Below are positions 38,361 to 47,641 of a stretch of 64,000 bases of DNA, piece after piece; positions within the stretch are counted from its first letter, which is position 1; each line of letters starts with the position of its first letter. The notes beneath the pieces are model-generated. The model saw only the letters and a program-made list of their open reading frames with translations. It was not told the DNA's origin and did not search any database. The DNA lies in assembly GCF_003269035.1 (NCBI RefSeq), contig NZ_QLTK01000001.1, forward strand, positions 372,001 through 436,000, given 5' to 3'. The position numbers were made by a program, and so were the translations under genes. Source of the DNA: Paraburkholderia bryophila (lineage in GTDB: Bacteria; Pseudomonadota; Gammaproteobacteria; Burkholderiales; Burkholderiaceae).

Positions 38361-39536
38361 TTGTCATCCGCGACAGCATCATCCGTGTCATCGTCCAGCG
38401 CGGCACCGCCCGCGCTGCAAGGACTGCGCGTGCTCGACCTGACGCGCCTGCTGCCCGGCCCGGTCGCCGCGTTGCGACTCGCCGAACTCGGCGCCGACGT
38501 GCTGAAGATCGAAGCGCCCGGTGCGGGCGACCCGACCCGCACCATGATGCAGTCGTCGAGCGACCGGGTCGCCGGGCGGCCCGGCGCGTTCTACCGGCTG
38601 GTCAATCGCGGCAAGCGCGAGACCCGTCTCGACCTCAAGTCCGACGCCGGCCGCAACGTGTTGCGTGCGCTCGCGGCTGAATCGGACGTGCTGATCGAAA
38701 GTTTCCGGCCAGGCGTGATGGAGCGGCTGGGCCTCGGCTACGAAACGCTGCGGGCGCTCAATCCACGGCTCGTCTACTGCGCGATCAGCGGGTATGGCGC
38801 GAGCGGCCCGTTCGTCGATCATGCCGGCCACGATCTGAACTACATCGGCTACGCGGGCGTGCTCGAACAACTGGCGAGCCGCGACGGTACGCCGATCCTG
38901 CCGAATTTCCAGATCGCCGACCTGCTCGGCGGCGCATTGAGCGCGGTCACGCAGATTCTCGCCGCGCTGTGGCATGTGTCGCGCGGCGGCGAAGGCCGCT
39001 TCGTCGATGTCTCCATGACGCATGTCACCCATGCGCACAATGTCATCGCGCAGGTCTCGCTCGCCAACGAAGGCGCCGCACCGGCCGCCGGCACCGGCCT
39101 GCTGAACGGCGGCGTGCCCTGCTACAACCTGTACCGCACGCTCGACGAGCGCTGGCTCGCGGTCGGCGCGCTCGAACTGAAGTTTTGGGAAACCCTGTGC
39201 ATGGCGCTGGACCGGCCCGAGTGGGCAACCCGTCACTGGAGCCTCGGCCAGGCGATCGGCGGCCCGGACGCCGCTGCGCTGACGCAGGAGCTCGGCGGGC
39301 TGATCGGCAAGCGTGCGCTGAAAGATTGGGTTCTGCTGCTGGAGCCGCTCGACTGCTGCGTTTCGCCGGTGCTGACGGCGGCGGAAGCCGCGCAGCATCC
39401 GCTGTTCAATCCGCAGGCCTACGCGGCGGCGTTGGCAGCCGCGGCAGAGGCGGAGCGCGCCATCGAAGCGAAGAAAAAGAAGCAGGAACAGGGTGAGTCG
39501 CAGCCGCGCGTGGAATTACGACGCGGGTTCAACTGA
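38361..39536 (+). CDS. CaiB/BaiF CoA-transferase family protein, alpha-methylacyl-CoA racemase-like
   Basis: Family III CoA-transferase fold. The 391-aa protein has LRVLDLTRLLPGP at the start, then GADVLKIE, RGKRETRLDLK and the His/Asp region HAGHDLNYIGYAG...NFQIADLLGGAL. That region resembles alpha-methylacyl-CoA racemase more than formyl-CoA transferase. The substrate is not known. The start is TTG at 38361, because GGGAGG (38349-38354) lies 6 nt upstream; a TTG at 38355 is too close to that site. The N-terminus is Ser/Ala-rich and probably disordered. Confidence 0.88.
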   Translation: MSSATASSVSSSSAAPPALQGLRVLDLTRLLPGPVAALRLAELGADVLKIEAPGAGDPTRTMMQSSSDRVAGRPGAFYRLVNRGKRETRLDLKSDAGRNVLRALAAESDVLIESFRPGVMERLGLGYETLRALNPRLVYCAISGYGASGPFVDHAGHDLNYIGYAGVLEQLASRDGTPILPNFQIADLLGGALSAVTQILAALWHVSRGGEGRFVDVSMTHVTHAHNVIAQVSLANEGAAPAAGTGLLNGGVPCYNLYRTLDERWLAVGALELKFWETLCMALDRPEWATRHWSLGQAIGGPDAAALTQELGGLIGKRALKDWVLLLEPLDCCVSPVLTAAEAAQHPLFNPQAYAAALAAAAEAERAIEAKKKKQEQGESQPRVELRRGFN

Positions 39537-39672
39537 GTGTGAGGTTCGTGGCAAAGGGGCTTGGGCTTGGCGCTTAGCATCCAGGAGCTCAGCACTCAGG
39601 GCTTGGCATTCAGTATTCGGCTCTCGGCTCTGGGCACCCGAAGCGCTATACCCGAGACCCAACACGCGCCCC

Positions 39673-39951
39673 TCACCGCCTCGCCGCCGTCTGCCGAGGC
39701 AGCGTCTGGCGCGGCGTTTTCTCGTCGTCGTACAGCACGAACTTGCGGCCTTCCACATGGCGATTGATCGTGGCGCGCACCTCGGCGGCGGTGGCATCTT
39801 CGGCCACTACCCGACGTGAAATCTGCCCGGTCGTATCGATCCACTCGACGATCCGGCAGGCGCCGCCCCAAGGCTGGCGAATCGGTGCGGAGACGCGGCA
39901 GCCGCGCACCTGGATGGACCGGTCGACTACGGTTTCACATGACTGTTTCAA
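39673..39951 (-). CDS. Conserved small protein of unknown function
   Basis: A 92-aa protein, not recognised as a named family. It has a central CRIVEWIDTTGQISRRVVAED segment with an N-terminal MKQSCETVVDRSIQV and a basic C-terminus (PRQTLPRQTAARR). No signal peptide or membrane helix. The TTG start at 39951 is chosen because AAGGA lies 7 nt upstream. An ATG at 39987 would add 12 residues but has no ribosome binding site. It lies downstream of radA on the same strand, 165 bp away, and the 136 bp after it toward the CaiB gene contain no gene. Confidence 0.55.
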   Translation of the reverse strand: MKQSCETVVDRSIQVRGCRVSAPIRQPWGGACRIVEWIDTTGQISRRVVAEDATAAEVRATINRHVEGRKFVLYDDEKTPRQTLPRQTAARR

Positions 39952-40116
39952 GGCGCGATCCTTTTTCTGGCATCTGAAGCGATGCATACGGCAATGCAAT
40001 ACGCTTGCAGCTTAGGAAAAAGGTAGGGCGGACAGGTTACAGACAATATGGAGATATTTACCGGCCATTACCGTCCGGCGCGGTCCGCACGGCGCCCACC
40101 GGCGCCGAAGCCCCGT

Positions 40117-41493
40117 CTATTCGAGCGTGCGGACCCGGTCGATCGCCTGCTCGATCCGTTCGACCGCAACGACCTGTAAGCCTTCTATCGGCTGTTTCGG
40201 TGCATTGGCCTTCGGAATGACCGCGATGGAAAAGCCCAGCTTGGCCGCTTCCTTCAGACGCTCCTGACCCCGTGGCGACGGCCGGATCTCGCCGGCCAGC
40301 CCCACTTCGCCGAAGACGACGAGGCCTTTCGGCAGCGGCTTGTTGCGCATCGACGAATGAATCGCCAGCAGCACGGCCAGGTCGGCCGCCGGTTCGGTGA
40401 TCTTCACGCCGCCCACCGCGTTCAGAAACACGTCCTGGTCGAAGCAGGCAATGCCGGCGTGGCGGTGTAGCACGGCCAGCAGCATCGCGAGCCGGTTCTG
40501 TTCGAGACCGACCGCGAGCCGCCGCGGATTCGGCGCGTTGGCCGCGTCGACCAGCGCCTGCACCTCGACCAGCAGCGGCCGGGTGCCCTCCTGCGTCACC
40601 AGCACGCAGGAGCCCGGCACCGACTGCTCGTGCTGCGACAGAAACAGCGCCGACGGATTGGCCACACCGCGCAAGCCGCGCTCGGTCATCGCGAACACGC
40701 CTAGCTCGTTGACCGCGCCGAAGCGGTTCTTGATGGCGCGCACGAGACGATACGAGGAGTGCGTGTCGCCCTCGAAGTACAGCACGGTATCCACGATGTG
40801 TTCGAGCACGCGCGGTCCCGCCAGCGCGCCCTCTTTGGTGACGTGGCCGACCATGATGATGGTGGTGCCCGACTGCTTGGCGATGCGAGTCAGTTGCGCG
40901 GCGCACTCGCGCACCTGCGCGACCGAGCCCGGCGCGGAGGTCAGCGCATCGGAATAAACGGTCTGGATCGAGTCGATTACCGCGACGTCGGGCTGATGCT
41001 CCGCGATCGTCGCCTGGATCTTTTCGAGCTGGATTTCCGCAAGCAGTTGCAGCTCGCTTGCCTTCGAGCCAGGCTCGAGCAACGACAGCCGTTGCGCGCG
41101 CAACGCGATCTGCGCGGCCGATTCTTCGCCGCTGATATAGAGCGCGCGTTTGTCGGCGGCGATTTCCGCGAGCGATTGCAGCAGCAGCGTGGATTTGCCG
41201 ATGCCCGGATCGCCGCCGATCAGCACCACCCCGCCCGGCACCAGACCGCCGCCGAGCACGCGGTCGAACTCGCTGACGCCGGTGGAGAAACGCGGCACGT
41301 CGGACGCTTCGATGTCGGCGAGGCGGCGCACCGGCGCGCTTTTGGCGAGCGACTGGAAACGGTGCGTGGACGGCGCTTCCGCCACCGACTCGACCAGCGT
41401 GTTCCACGCATTGCATGACGGGCACTGGCCCGCCCATTTCGGCGATTGACCGCCGCATTCGCTACAGATGTACAGAGTCTTGGGTTTAGCCAC
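40117..41493 (-). CDS. radA: DNA repair protein RadA (Sms)
   Basis: A RecA-like ATPase that drives branch migration in recombination repair. The 458-aa protein has an N-terminal C4 zinc finger (CSECGG...CPSC, residues 10-27), Walker A GGDPGIGKST (93-102), the RadA-specific KNRFG motif and a C-terminal Lon-like domain (about 280-458). All are intact. It lies 39 bp downstream of alr, so alr-radA are probably cotranscribed. Confidence 0.97.
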   Translation of the reverse strand: MAKPKTLYICSECGGQSPKWAGQCPSCNAWNTLVESVAEAPSTHRFQSLAKSAPVRRLADIEASDVPRFSTGVSEFDRVLGGGLVPGGVVLIGGDPGIGKSTLLLQSLAEIAADKRALYISGEESAAQIALRAQRLSLLEPGSKASELQLLAEIQLEKIQATIAEHQPDVAVIDSIQTVYSDALTSAPGSVAQVRECAAQLTRIAKQSGTTIIMVGHVTKEGALAGPRVLEHIVDTVLYFEGDTHSSYRLVRAIKNRFGAVNELGVFAMTERGLRGVANPSALFLSQHEQSVPGSCVLVTQEGTRPLLVEVQALVDAANAPNPRRLAVGLEQNRLAMLLAVLHRHAGIACFDQDVFLNAVGGVKITEPAADLAVLLAIHSSMRNKPLPKGLVVFGEVGLAGEIRPSPRGQERLKEAAKLGFSIAVIPKANAPKQPIEGLQVVAVERIEQAIDRVRTLE

Positions 41494-41532
41494 GCGCGAG
41501 ATTGCCTGAGTTGCTGTTTCTGGATTGATGTC

Positions 41533-42603
41533 TTACTCGGCTCGCACCGGCACGCGCGGCGCGACCGCGCACATCAGCTCGTAGCCGATCGTGCCGCAGG
41601 CCTGCGCGACGTCGTCGATCGGCAGCGAGGTGCCCCACAGCTCGACGCGCGAGCCGACATTGGCGGTCGGAATCGGCGTCAGGTCGACGGTCAGCATGTC
41701 CATGGAGACCCTGCCGACGATCCGCGTGCGCACGCCGTCGACGATCACCGGCGTGCCTTCCGGCGCGACGCGCGGATAGCCATCCGCGTAGCCGCACGCC
41801 ACCACCCCGATGCGCATCGGCCCGCGCGCTTTGAACGACGAGCCGTAGCCCACCGTCTGCCCTTCGCTCAGGGTCTGCACGGCGATCAGCTCCGAGGCGA
41901 GCGTCATGGCCGGCTGCAAGCCCGTGCCCTGGATCGCGGCCGTCACGCCCGACGGCGACGCGCCGTACAGGATGATGCCCGGGCGCACCCAGTCGAAGTG
42001 CGCGGCCGGATGCCACAGCGTGGCCGCCGAGTTGGACAGGCTGCGCGCGCCGGCAATGCCCTGCGCGCCGCGCTCGAACGCTTCCATCTGGTAGCCGATG
42101 CCGCGCTCGCCGTCGGCATCGGAAAAATGGGTCATCAGCGTGATCTGGCCGACGCCCTGAGCGGCGCGCGCGCGTTCCCACGCGGCGCGGAATTTCTCCG
42201 GCGTATAACCGAGGCGGTTCATGCCGGTGTTCATCTTCAACTGGATGTTGACGGGTTTGGACAGCCGCGCCATTTCGAGCATGCGCAACTGTTCGTCCGA
42301 ATGCAGCGCGGTGGTCAGGCTGTAACGGTCGATCACGTCGATATCGGTCGGACGGAAGAAACCTTCGAGCAGCAGGATCGGGCCGGCCCAGCCCAATTCA
42401 CGCAACTTCACGGCCTCTTCGAGGTCCAGCAAACCGAAGCCGTCGGTGGCACGCAGACCAGGGAAAGCACGGGCGAGACCGTGCCCGTAAGCATTGGCTT
42501 TGACGACCGCCCAAATCTTGGATTTCGACGCGTAGCGGCGGGCGACTGCGAGATTATTGGCGAGTGCGGCGGTATGGATCGTGGCTGAAAGGGGGCGCGG
42601 CAT
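41533..42603 (-). CDS. alr: Alanine racemase
   Basis: A PLP enzyme that makes D-Ala for peptidoglycan. The 356-aa protein has the PLP-binding motif [11 protein letters not shown] with Lys35, and the C-terminal catalytic Tyr region GYGSSFKA...CGYADGYPR. Length is normal. The alr-radA neighbourhood is common in betaproteobacteria. The 220 bp upstream (shared with lplT) contain a -10-like TATAAA for lplT at 42723-42728, without a -35. Confidence 0.96.
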   Translation of the reverse strand: MPRPLSATIHTAALANNLAVARRYASKSKIWAVVKANAYGHGLARAFPGLRATDGFGLLDLEEAVKLRELGWAGPILLLEGFFRPTDIDVIDRYSLTTALHSDEQLRMLEMARLSKPVNIQLKMNTGMNRLGYTPEKFRAAWERARAAQGVGQITLMTHFSDADGERGIGYQMEAFERGAQGIAGARSLSNSAATLWHPAAHFDWVRPGIILYGASPSGVTAAIQGTGLQPAMTLASELIAVQTLSEGQTVGYGSSFKARGPMRIGVVACGYADGYPRVAPEGTPVIVDGVRTRIVGRVSMDMLTVDLTPIPTANVGSRVELWGTSLPIDDVAQACGTIGYELMCAVAPRVPVRAE

Positions 42604-42823
42604 GGGATATTTTCGTAAAGACGCTTGCGAATCAGCGGCTTACAGGGCGTTTTCAACGCTCGGCAGCCCGCTGGGCGGTGCGATCAAGGATTTTGCTAGT
42701 CCGAATCCAGCTATTTTCGTGATATAAAGCCGTGCGCACAACCCATTTCGAACGGTATAAGCCCGGACGCCTTCCACACGGCACCGGGGCGGACAGACCG
42801 CAGCGAGGACAGCATCGCATCAG

Positions 42824-44131
42824 ATGAAAAAAGGTTTTTACACCATCATGGCCGCGCAGTTTTTCTCGTCGCTGGCCGACAATGCGCTTCTGATCGCTGC
42901 TATTGCACTGCTGAAAGATCTTCACGCCCCGAACTGGATGACGCCGCTGCTCAAGTTGTTCTTTGTGCTGTCGTACGTCGTGCTGGCAGCGTTCGTGGGC
43001 GCCTTCGCCGATTCGCGCCCCAAGGGGCGCGTGATGTTCGTCACCAACACCATCAAGGTCGTCGGCTGCATCACCATGCTGATCGGCGCGCATCCATTGA
43101 TTGCGTACGGCATCGTGGGGTTCGGCGCGGCGGCCTACTCGCCCGCCAAATACGGCATTCTCACCGAACTGCTGCCGCCTGACCGGCTGGTCGCCGCGAA
43201 CGGCTGGATCGAAGGCACCACGGTCGGCTCGATCATTCTCGGCACGGTACTGGGCGGCGCGCTCATCAGTCCGCACATCGCCGCGCCGATCCTCAGGCAG
43301 CACATTCCCACGGTCAATACGCCGGCCGAAGCAGCGATGCTGGTGATCATGGCGATCTACATCATCGCCGCGCTGTTCAATCTGCGCATTCCCGACACCG
43401 GCGCGCGTTATCCGAAACAGGAACGCGGGCCGATCAAACTCGTCACCGATTTCGCCGACTGCTTTCTCGTGCTGTGGCGCGACAAGCTGGGGCAAATTTC
43501 GCTCGCGGTCACCACGCTGTTCTGGGGCGCCGGCGCGACGCTGCAATTCATCGTGCTGAAGTGGGCCGAAGTGTCGCTGAACATGTCGCTGTCCGAAGCG
43601 GCTATCCTGCAAGCCGTGGTCGCGGTCGGCGTGGCGGCCGGTGCGATCTTCGCCGCCTCGCGCGTGCCGTTGAAGAAGTCGCTGTCGGTGCTGCCGGTCG
43701 GCATCATGATGGGGATTGCCGTGATGCTGATGGCGTTCTACACGCGCAGCCTGTTCCCGGTTCATTGGGGCCTGTATTTCGGCCGCGTGCATGTGCCGGG
43801 CTACCTGATCGTCGCGTATATTTTCCTGATGGTCGTCGGCGGTCTGTCGGGCTTTTTCGTCGTGCCGATGAACGCGCTGCTGCAGCATCGCGGGCACGTG
43901 CTGATGTCGGCGGGTCACTCGATCGCCGTGCAGAATTTCAACGAGAATCTCTCGGTGCTCGTCATGCTGTGCCTCTACGCCGTGCTGGTGTGGCTCGACG
44001 TGCCGGTCACGGCTGTGATCGTGCTGTTCGGCACCTTCGTCTGTCTGATGATGTGGCTCGTGATGCGGCGCCATCAGGCGAATCAGCGCGAGTTCGACTC
44101 GGTCGCGCTGATCGGCGAAGCCAGGCACTGA
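42824..44131 (+). CDS. lplT: Lysophospholipid transporter LplT
   Basis: A major-facilitator permease that flips 2-acyl-lysophospholipids across the inner membrane. The 435-aa protein has about 12 hydrophobic segments, begins MKKGFYTIMAAQFFSSLADN, and carries the MFS loop motif near residue 60-70 (ADSRPKGRVMF). The start sequence and length match LplT. In E. coli lplT partners with aas; no aas lies nearby here, so the re-acylating acyltransferase must be elsewhere. Confidence 0.93.
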   Translation: MKKGFYTIMAAQFFSSLADNALLIAAIALLKDLHAPNWMTPLLKLFFVLSYVVLAAFVGAFADSRPKGRVMFVTNTIKVVGCITMLIGAHPLIAYGIVGFGAAAYSPAKYGILTELLPPDRLVAANGWIEGTTVGSIILGTVLGGALISPHIAAPILRQHIPTVNTPAEAAMLVIMAIYIIAALFNLRIPDTGARYPKQERGPIKLVTDFADCFLVLWRDKLGQISLAVTTLFWGAGATLQFIVLKWAEVSLNMSLSEAAILQAVVAVGVAAGAIFAASRVPLKKSLSVLPVGIMMGIAVMLMAFYTRSLFPVHWGLYFGRVHVPGYLIVAYIFLMVVGGLSGFFVVPMNALLQHRGHVLMSAGHSIAVQNFNENLSVLVMLCLYAVLVWLDVPVTAVIVLFGTFVCLMMWLVMRRHQANQREFDSVALIGEARH

Positions 44132-44204
44132 TTCGCAGCGGGTCGCCCGCTTTTGCCGCTAGCGCCCGCGCCTTCCTCCGCGCCGTTCTTTTCCTCGCTT
44201 TGCC

Positions 44205-45011
44205 ATGACTCAACCGATTCCCAATGTGCTGACCATCGCCGGCTCCGATTCCGGCGGCGGCGCCGGCATTCAGGCCGATCTGAAGGCTTTCTCGGCGCTC
44301 GGCGCCTATGGCGCGAGCGTGATCACCGCGCTGACCGCGCAGAACACGCGCGGCGTCACGGCGATTCACGCGCCGGACCCCGGCTTCGTGACGGCGCAAA
44401 TCGACGCGGTGTTCGACGACATCCGCTTCGACGCCGTGAAGATCGGCATGCTGGCGAACGCGCCGATCGCGCGAGCGGTCGCGGATGCGTTGCGGCGTCA
44501 CAAGCCCAAACACATCGTGCTCGACACGGTGATGATTTCGAAGAGCAATCACGCGCTGCTGCTGCCGGATGCGGTGGCGGCGGTACGCGATGAACTGCTG
44601 CCGCTCGCCGATCTGCTGACGCCTAATCTGCCGGAAGCCGCCGCATTGCTCGGCGTGCCCAGTGCAACCGACGAAGCCGGCATGGTCGAGCAAGGCGAAG
44701 CCCTGCGGGCGCTCGGTGCGCGTGCGGTGCTGATGAAGGGCGGCCATTTGAGCGCGACGGATAGTCCGGACTGGCTGATTGAAGCGGGCGGCACGCTGCG
44801 TCTTGGCGGACCGCGTGTGCCGGTGAAGAACACGCATGGGACGGGCTGCACGTTGTCGTCTGCGATTGCAGCGCTGATTCCGCAGCGCGACGATCTGGCG
44901 AGCGCGGTGGCCGACGCGAAGCTGTATCTGACCGGCGCGCTGCAGGCGAGCGATCAGTTAGACGTGGGCAGCGGGGTTGGGCCGGTGCATCACTTTTACC
45001 GGTGGTGGTGA
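44205..45011 (+). CDS. thiD: Hydroxymethylpyrimidine/phosphomethylpyrimidine kinase ThiD
   Basis: Phosphorylates HMP and HMP-P in thiamine synthesis. The 268-aa ribokinase-fold protein begins MTQPIPNVLTIAGSDSGGGAG (substrate loop) and has the C-terminal catalytic segment NTHGTGCTLSSAIAA with the conserved Cys. Length is normal. It is 73 bp after lplT and converges with the DUF1853 gene, so no other thi gene is adjacent. Confidence 0.96.
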   Translation: MTQPIPNVLTIAGSDSGGGAGIQADLKAFSALGAYGASVITALTAQNTRGVTAIHAPDPGFVTAQIDAVFDDIRFDAVKIGMLANAPIARAVADALRRHKPKHIVLDTVMISKSNHALLLPDAVAAVRDELLPLADLLTPNLPEAAALLGVPSATDEAGMVEQGEALRALGARAVLMKGGHLSATDSPDWLIEAGGTLRLGGPRVPVKNTHGTGCTLSSAIAALIPQRDDLASAVADAKLYLTGALQASDQLDVGSGVGPVHHFYRWW

Positions 45012-45055
45012 GGGAGTAGGATGGCTGCGCGCGCCTGCGCCCGCTGCTATCGCTG

Positions 45056-46066
45056 CTACTGCCGCGCGTAAGCCTGAGCCTGCTCAGGCCATTCGTCCGG
45101 CACGATAAACCCGCGCGAGCGTTCCGTCAGACTGCCCTCGCCGTCCTCGTCGAACGCGACGACCATTACCGGTCCGTGCTGTTGCGAAATCTGTGCGGCA
45201 AGCGTGTCGGCATCGACCAGCGTGTGTTTCGCCACATCCGCATCGGGCTGCTCGTAGCGCCTCGGCGCGAGCCACTCCAGGCGCGGCAAGGTCCGCCACC
45301 TGCACGCGTGCGCCGCCGCGAATCCCGGCCAATCGCCGCGCGTCACCCACCACCCTCGCCCATGCGCCGGATCCAGTTCGACGGGATCGGGCGGCGTCTC
45401 GCCGTGCCGGTAAAACAGCCAGCCTTTGATGAACATCTGCGGCGCCCACGGCCCCGCGTAACCGGTCGACGCGAACGCTTCACGCGCGCTCATCGGCAAT
45501 TGATGATTCAGCACATGCGCGAGCTTGAGATCGAAGCGGTCTTTCAGATTCGGCCCGACGTAGTCCGCCAGCATGCCGCGCCCCGCGCCGGCATGCAGAT
45601 AGCACTTCACCGCTAGCTCCCAATGGAGCCGCGCGCCGTGCTGCGTCTGCAGCAGAAAATCGCACTCGCCGAGCGTGACGCCGTCTTGCCGCAGCGGCAC
45701 GCCCGCTGCGATCAGCCGCGCCGCCGGTCCGTGTTGCAAGAACCAGCCGAGCAGTCGTTCGGCGTAACGGCCAAGACGCGTGATGCGCGTGGCCGTCAGA
45801 TCGTGCAGCAAAGGTGCCGGCGCGGCGTCGAGCTCGCGCAGCCACGCGACGGTCGCTTCAAACTCCTGTGGCGTGTCGAACGGCATCGCGAGCACGCCCG
45901 CCGGTGGTTGCGGGTGCAACAGATCGGCGCTCAGCAGCAACCAGGCGAGATCGCGCACGGCGGGCTCACGCAAACTGGTCAGCAGCGTGTCGAGCATGTC
46001 GAGCGTTTCGGCGCAAGCGCCGGGCACGACGGCGACGTATGCCGCCGGGCCATCGGCGCTCGTCAC
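45056..46066 (-). CDS. DUF1853 family protein
   Basis: A 336-aa protein resembling DUF1853 proteins (TLLTSLREPAVRDLAWLLLSADLL is the N-terminal signature). It includes WELAVKCYLHAG and YVGPNLKDRFDLKLAHVLNHQL, suggestive of a nuclease-like fold, but no activity is established. No signal peptide or clear membrane segment. The GTG start at 46066 overlaps the stop of the upstream DNA glycosylase (GTGA), which indicates translational coupling. Function unknown; the pairing with a DNA-repair gene is the only context clue. Confidence 0.8.
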   Translation of the reverse strand: MTSADGPAAYVAVVPGACAETLDMLDTLLTSLREPAVRDLAWLLLSADLLHPQPPAGVLAMPFDTPQEFEATVAWLRELDAAPAPLLHDLTATRITRLGRYAERLLGWFLQHGPAARLIAAGVPLRQDGVTLGECDFLLQTQHGARLHWELAVKCYLHAGAGRGMLADYVGPNLKDRFDLKLAHVLNHQLPMSAREAFASTGYAGPWAPQMFIKGWLFYRHGETPPDPVELDPAHGRGWWVTRGDWPGFAAAHACRWRTLPRLEWLAPRRYEQPDADVAKHTLVDADTLAAQISQQHGPVMVVAFDEDGEGSLTERSRGFIVPDEWPEQAQAYARQ

Positions 46067-47160
46067 TTCGGCGGATTCGCGGGCGCGCCGCCGGCCGCGC
46101 GCCACGTGTCGCGCGCGAGGCACAGGTCGGCCCATGCCTTCGCCTTGTCGGGCAGGCTGCGCAGCAGATATGCCGGGTGATAGGTGACGATTACCGGCAC
46201 GCCTTCGTATTCGTGCACGCGGCCGCGCAGCGACGAAATGCTCGCCTCGGTCTTCAGCAGACTCTGCGCGGCGAAGCGGCCAAGCGCGACGATCAGCTTC
46301 GGCTTGACCAGCGCCACCTGACGCTGCAGATACGGCTCGCAGCGCGCGACTTCATCCGGCTCGGGATTGCGGTTGCCGGGCGGCCGGCACTTGATCACGT
46401 TGGCGATGTAGACGTTGGTGTCGCGCGCGAGCGTCAGCGAACGCAGCATGTTGTCGAGCAGCTTGCCCGCCTGGCCGACGAACGGCTCGCCCTGACGGTC
46501 TTCGTTCTCGCCGGGGGCTTCGCCGATCAGCATCCAGTCGGCGTTGTGATCGCCGACGCCGAATACCGTGTTGGTGCGTTTCTCGCACAACCGGCAGCTT
46601 TGGCAGCCGGCGACGCGCTCGCTCAACGCGTCCCAGTCGAGCGTGTGGATTGCCGGCGGTTGGGGGGCTTCGCGACGGGGTTCGGACGGAGCGTGTCCGT
46701 GCCCAGGCACCTCGGTTGGCAGATCGTCGAACCACGCGAAATCGTCGTCGGGCGGGGCGTCGAATGACGACGATTGTTCAGGCGCGCGCGATGCTGGCGC
46801 GGGCTGGGTTGGCGGCTTCGGTTGATGCAGCGTTGCGGTGGTGGGCGGTTGCGAGCGGGTTTGGGCTTCAGGTTGTGCTGGTTGCGTACGGCGCTCGTTT
46901 GGTCGGCCGTCCTGTACCGGACGCGATGATTCGCTTACGCGCGTCGGCGCGGCGCGATCGCGTGCGGCCGACCGCGACCCAGCCGCGTCGCTGTCGGCCG
47001 CGTGGCGCGTCTCCGGCTCAACCGCGGCTGCGCCGGCTGCATCGTGCCCGCTGGCCGCCTCGGTCGCTTCAGACACAGCCGCCGGCTGCGCCGCCATTCC
47101 ACGACGCACCCACCGCGGCGCGAGGCCGAACTCTTCCAGTACCGAATCATGCAGCGCCAT
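46063..47160 (-). CDS. Uracil-DNA glycosylase family 4 protein with a long Pro/Ala-rich N-terminal linker
   Basis: Excises uracil from DNA. The 365-aa product has a short N-terminal block (MALHDSVLEEFGLAPRWVRRG) and then a disordered Ala/Pro/Gln/Arg-rich stretch (about 25-150). The C-terminal half is the UDG domain: CQSCRLC, the first part of the iron-sulfur cysteine set, then VFGVGDHNADWMLIGEAPGENEDRQGEPFVGQAGKLLDNML, and NVIKCRPPGNRNP. The N-terminus may resemble DNA polymerase-linked UDG fusions (inference). The start at 47160 overlaps rimI by 14 bp; an upstream start would add 6 residues. Confidence 0.9.
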   Translation of the reverse strand: MALHDSVLEEFGLAPRWVRRGMAAQPAAVSEATEAASGHDAAGAAAVEPETRHAADSDAAGSRSAARDRAAPTRVSESSRPVQDGRPNERRTQPAQPEAQTRSQPPTTATLHQPKPPTQPAPASRAPEQSSSFDAPPDDDFAWFDDLPTEVPGHGHAPSEPRREAPQPPAIHTLDWDALSERVAGCQSCRLCEKRTNTVFGVGDHNADWMLIGEAPGENEDRQGEPFVGQAGKLLDNMLRSLTLARDTNVYIANVIKCRPPGNRNPEPDEVARCEPYLQRQVALVKPKLIVALGRFAAQSLLKTEASISSLRGRVHEYEGVPVIVTYHPAYLLRSLPDKAKAWADLCLARDTWRAAGGAPANPPK

Positions 47161-47641
47161 CTGCGCCCTCCGTGGCAAACGAGAAACGCATCACGATGGC
47201 GTCCTCCCGGCTGCGATGCCGCGCCGGATAATAATTTTTACGCCGGCCGATCGACGCAAAACCGAAGCGCTCGTACAGCCGGATCGCGCGATGATTCGAC
47301 GGCCGCACTTCGAGCAGCAGACCTTCGAGTTTTTCGGCGCGGGTAATCCGCACCGCTTCGCGCAGTAGCGCGAGACCGGCGCCGCCGCCCTGCGCGGCAG
47401 GCGTCACGCACAGGTTGAGCAGATGCATTTCGTCGACCACCGGCATCAGCACGCAATAGCCGATCAGCGCGCCGGTCACATGACGCAGGCAGATGCCGAA
47501 ATAGCCGTTGCGCAGCGAGTCGCCGAAATTGCCGCGGCTCCACGGAAACTCATAGGCGATCTTTTCGATGGCCGCGACCTCGTCCAGATCGCCTTCGGTC
47601 ATGGGCGATATGTAGCGGTCGGCTAGCAACACGCCGCTCAT
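47147..47641 (-). CDS. rimI: Ribosomal protein S18-alanine N-acetyltransferase RimI
   Basis: A GNAT acetyltransferase that acetylates the N-terminus of S18. The 164-aa protein has the acetyl-CoA motif VTPAAQGGGAGLALL, the LLEVRPSNHRAIRLYERFGF segment, and a C-terminal region ending near RMRFSFATEG. RimI is often beside or fused to TsaB. Its ATG overlaps the tsaB stop (ATGA), and its end overlaps the glycosylase start. Confidence 0.93.
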   Translation of the reverse strand: MSGVLLADRYISPMTEGDLDEVAAIEKIAYEFPWSRGNFGDSLRNGYFGICLRHVTGALIGYCVLMPVVDEMHLLNLCVTPAAQGGGAGLALLREAVRITRAEKLEGLLLEVRPSNHRAIRLYERFGFASIGRRKNYYPARHRSREDAIVMRFSFATEGADGAA

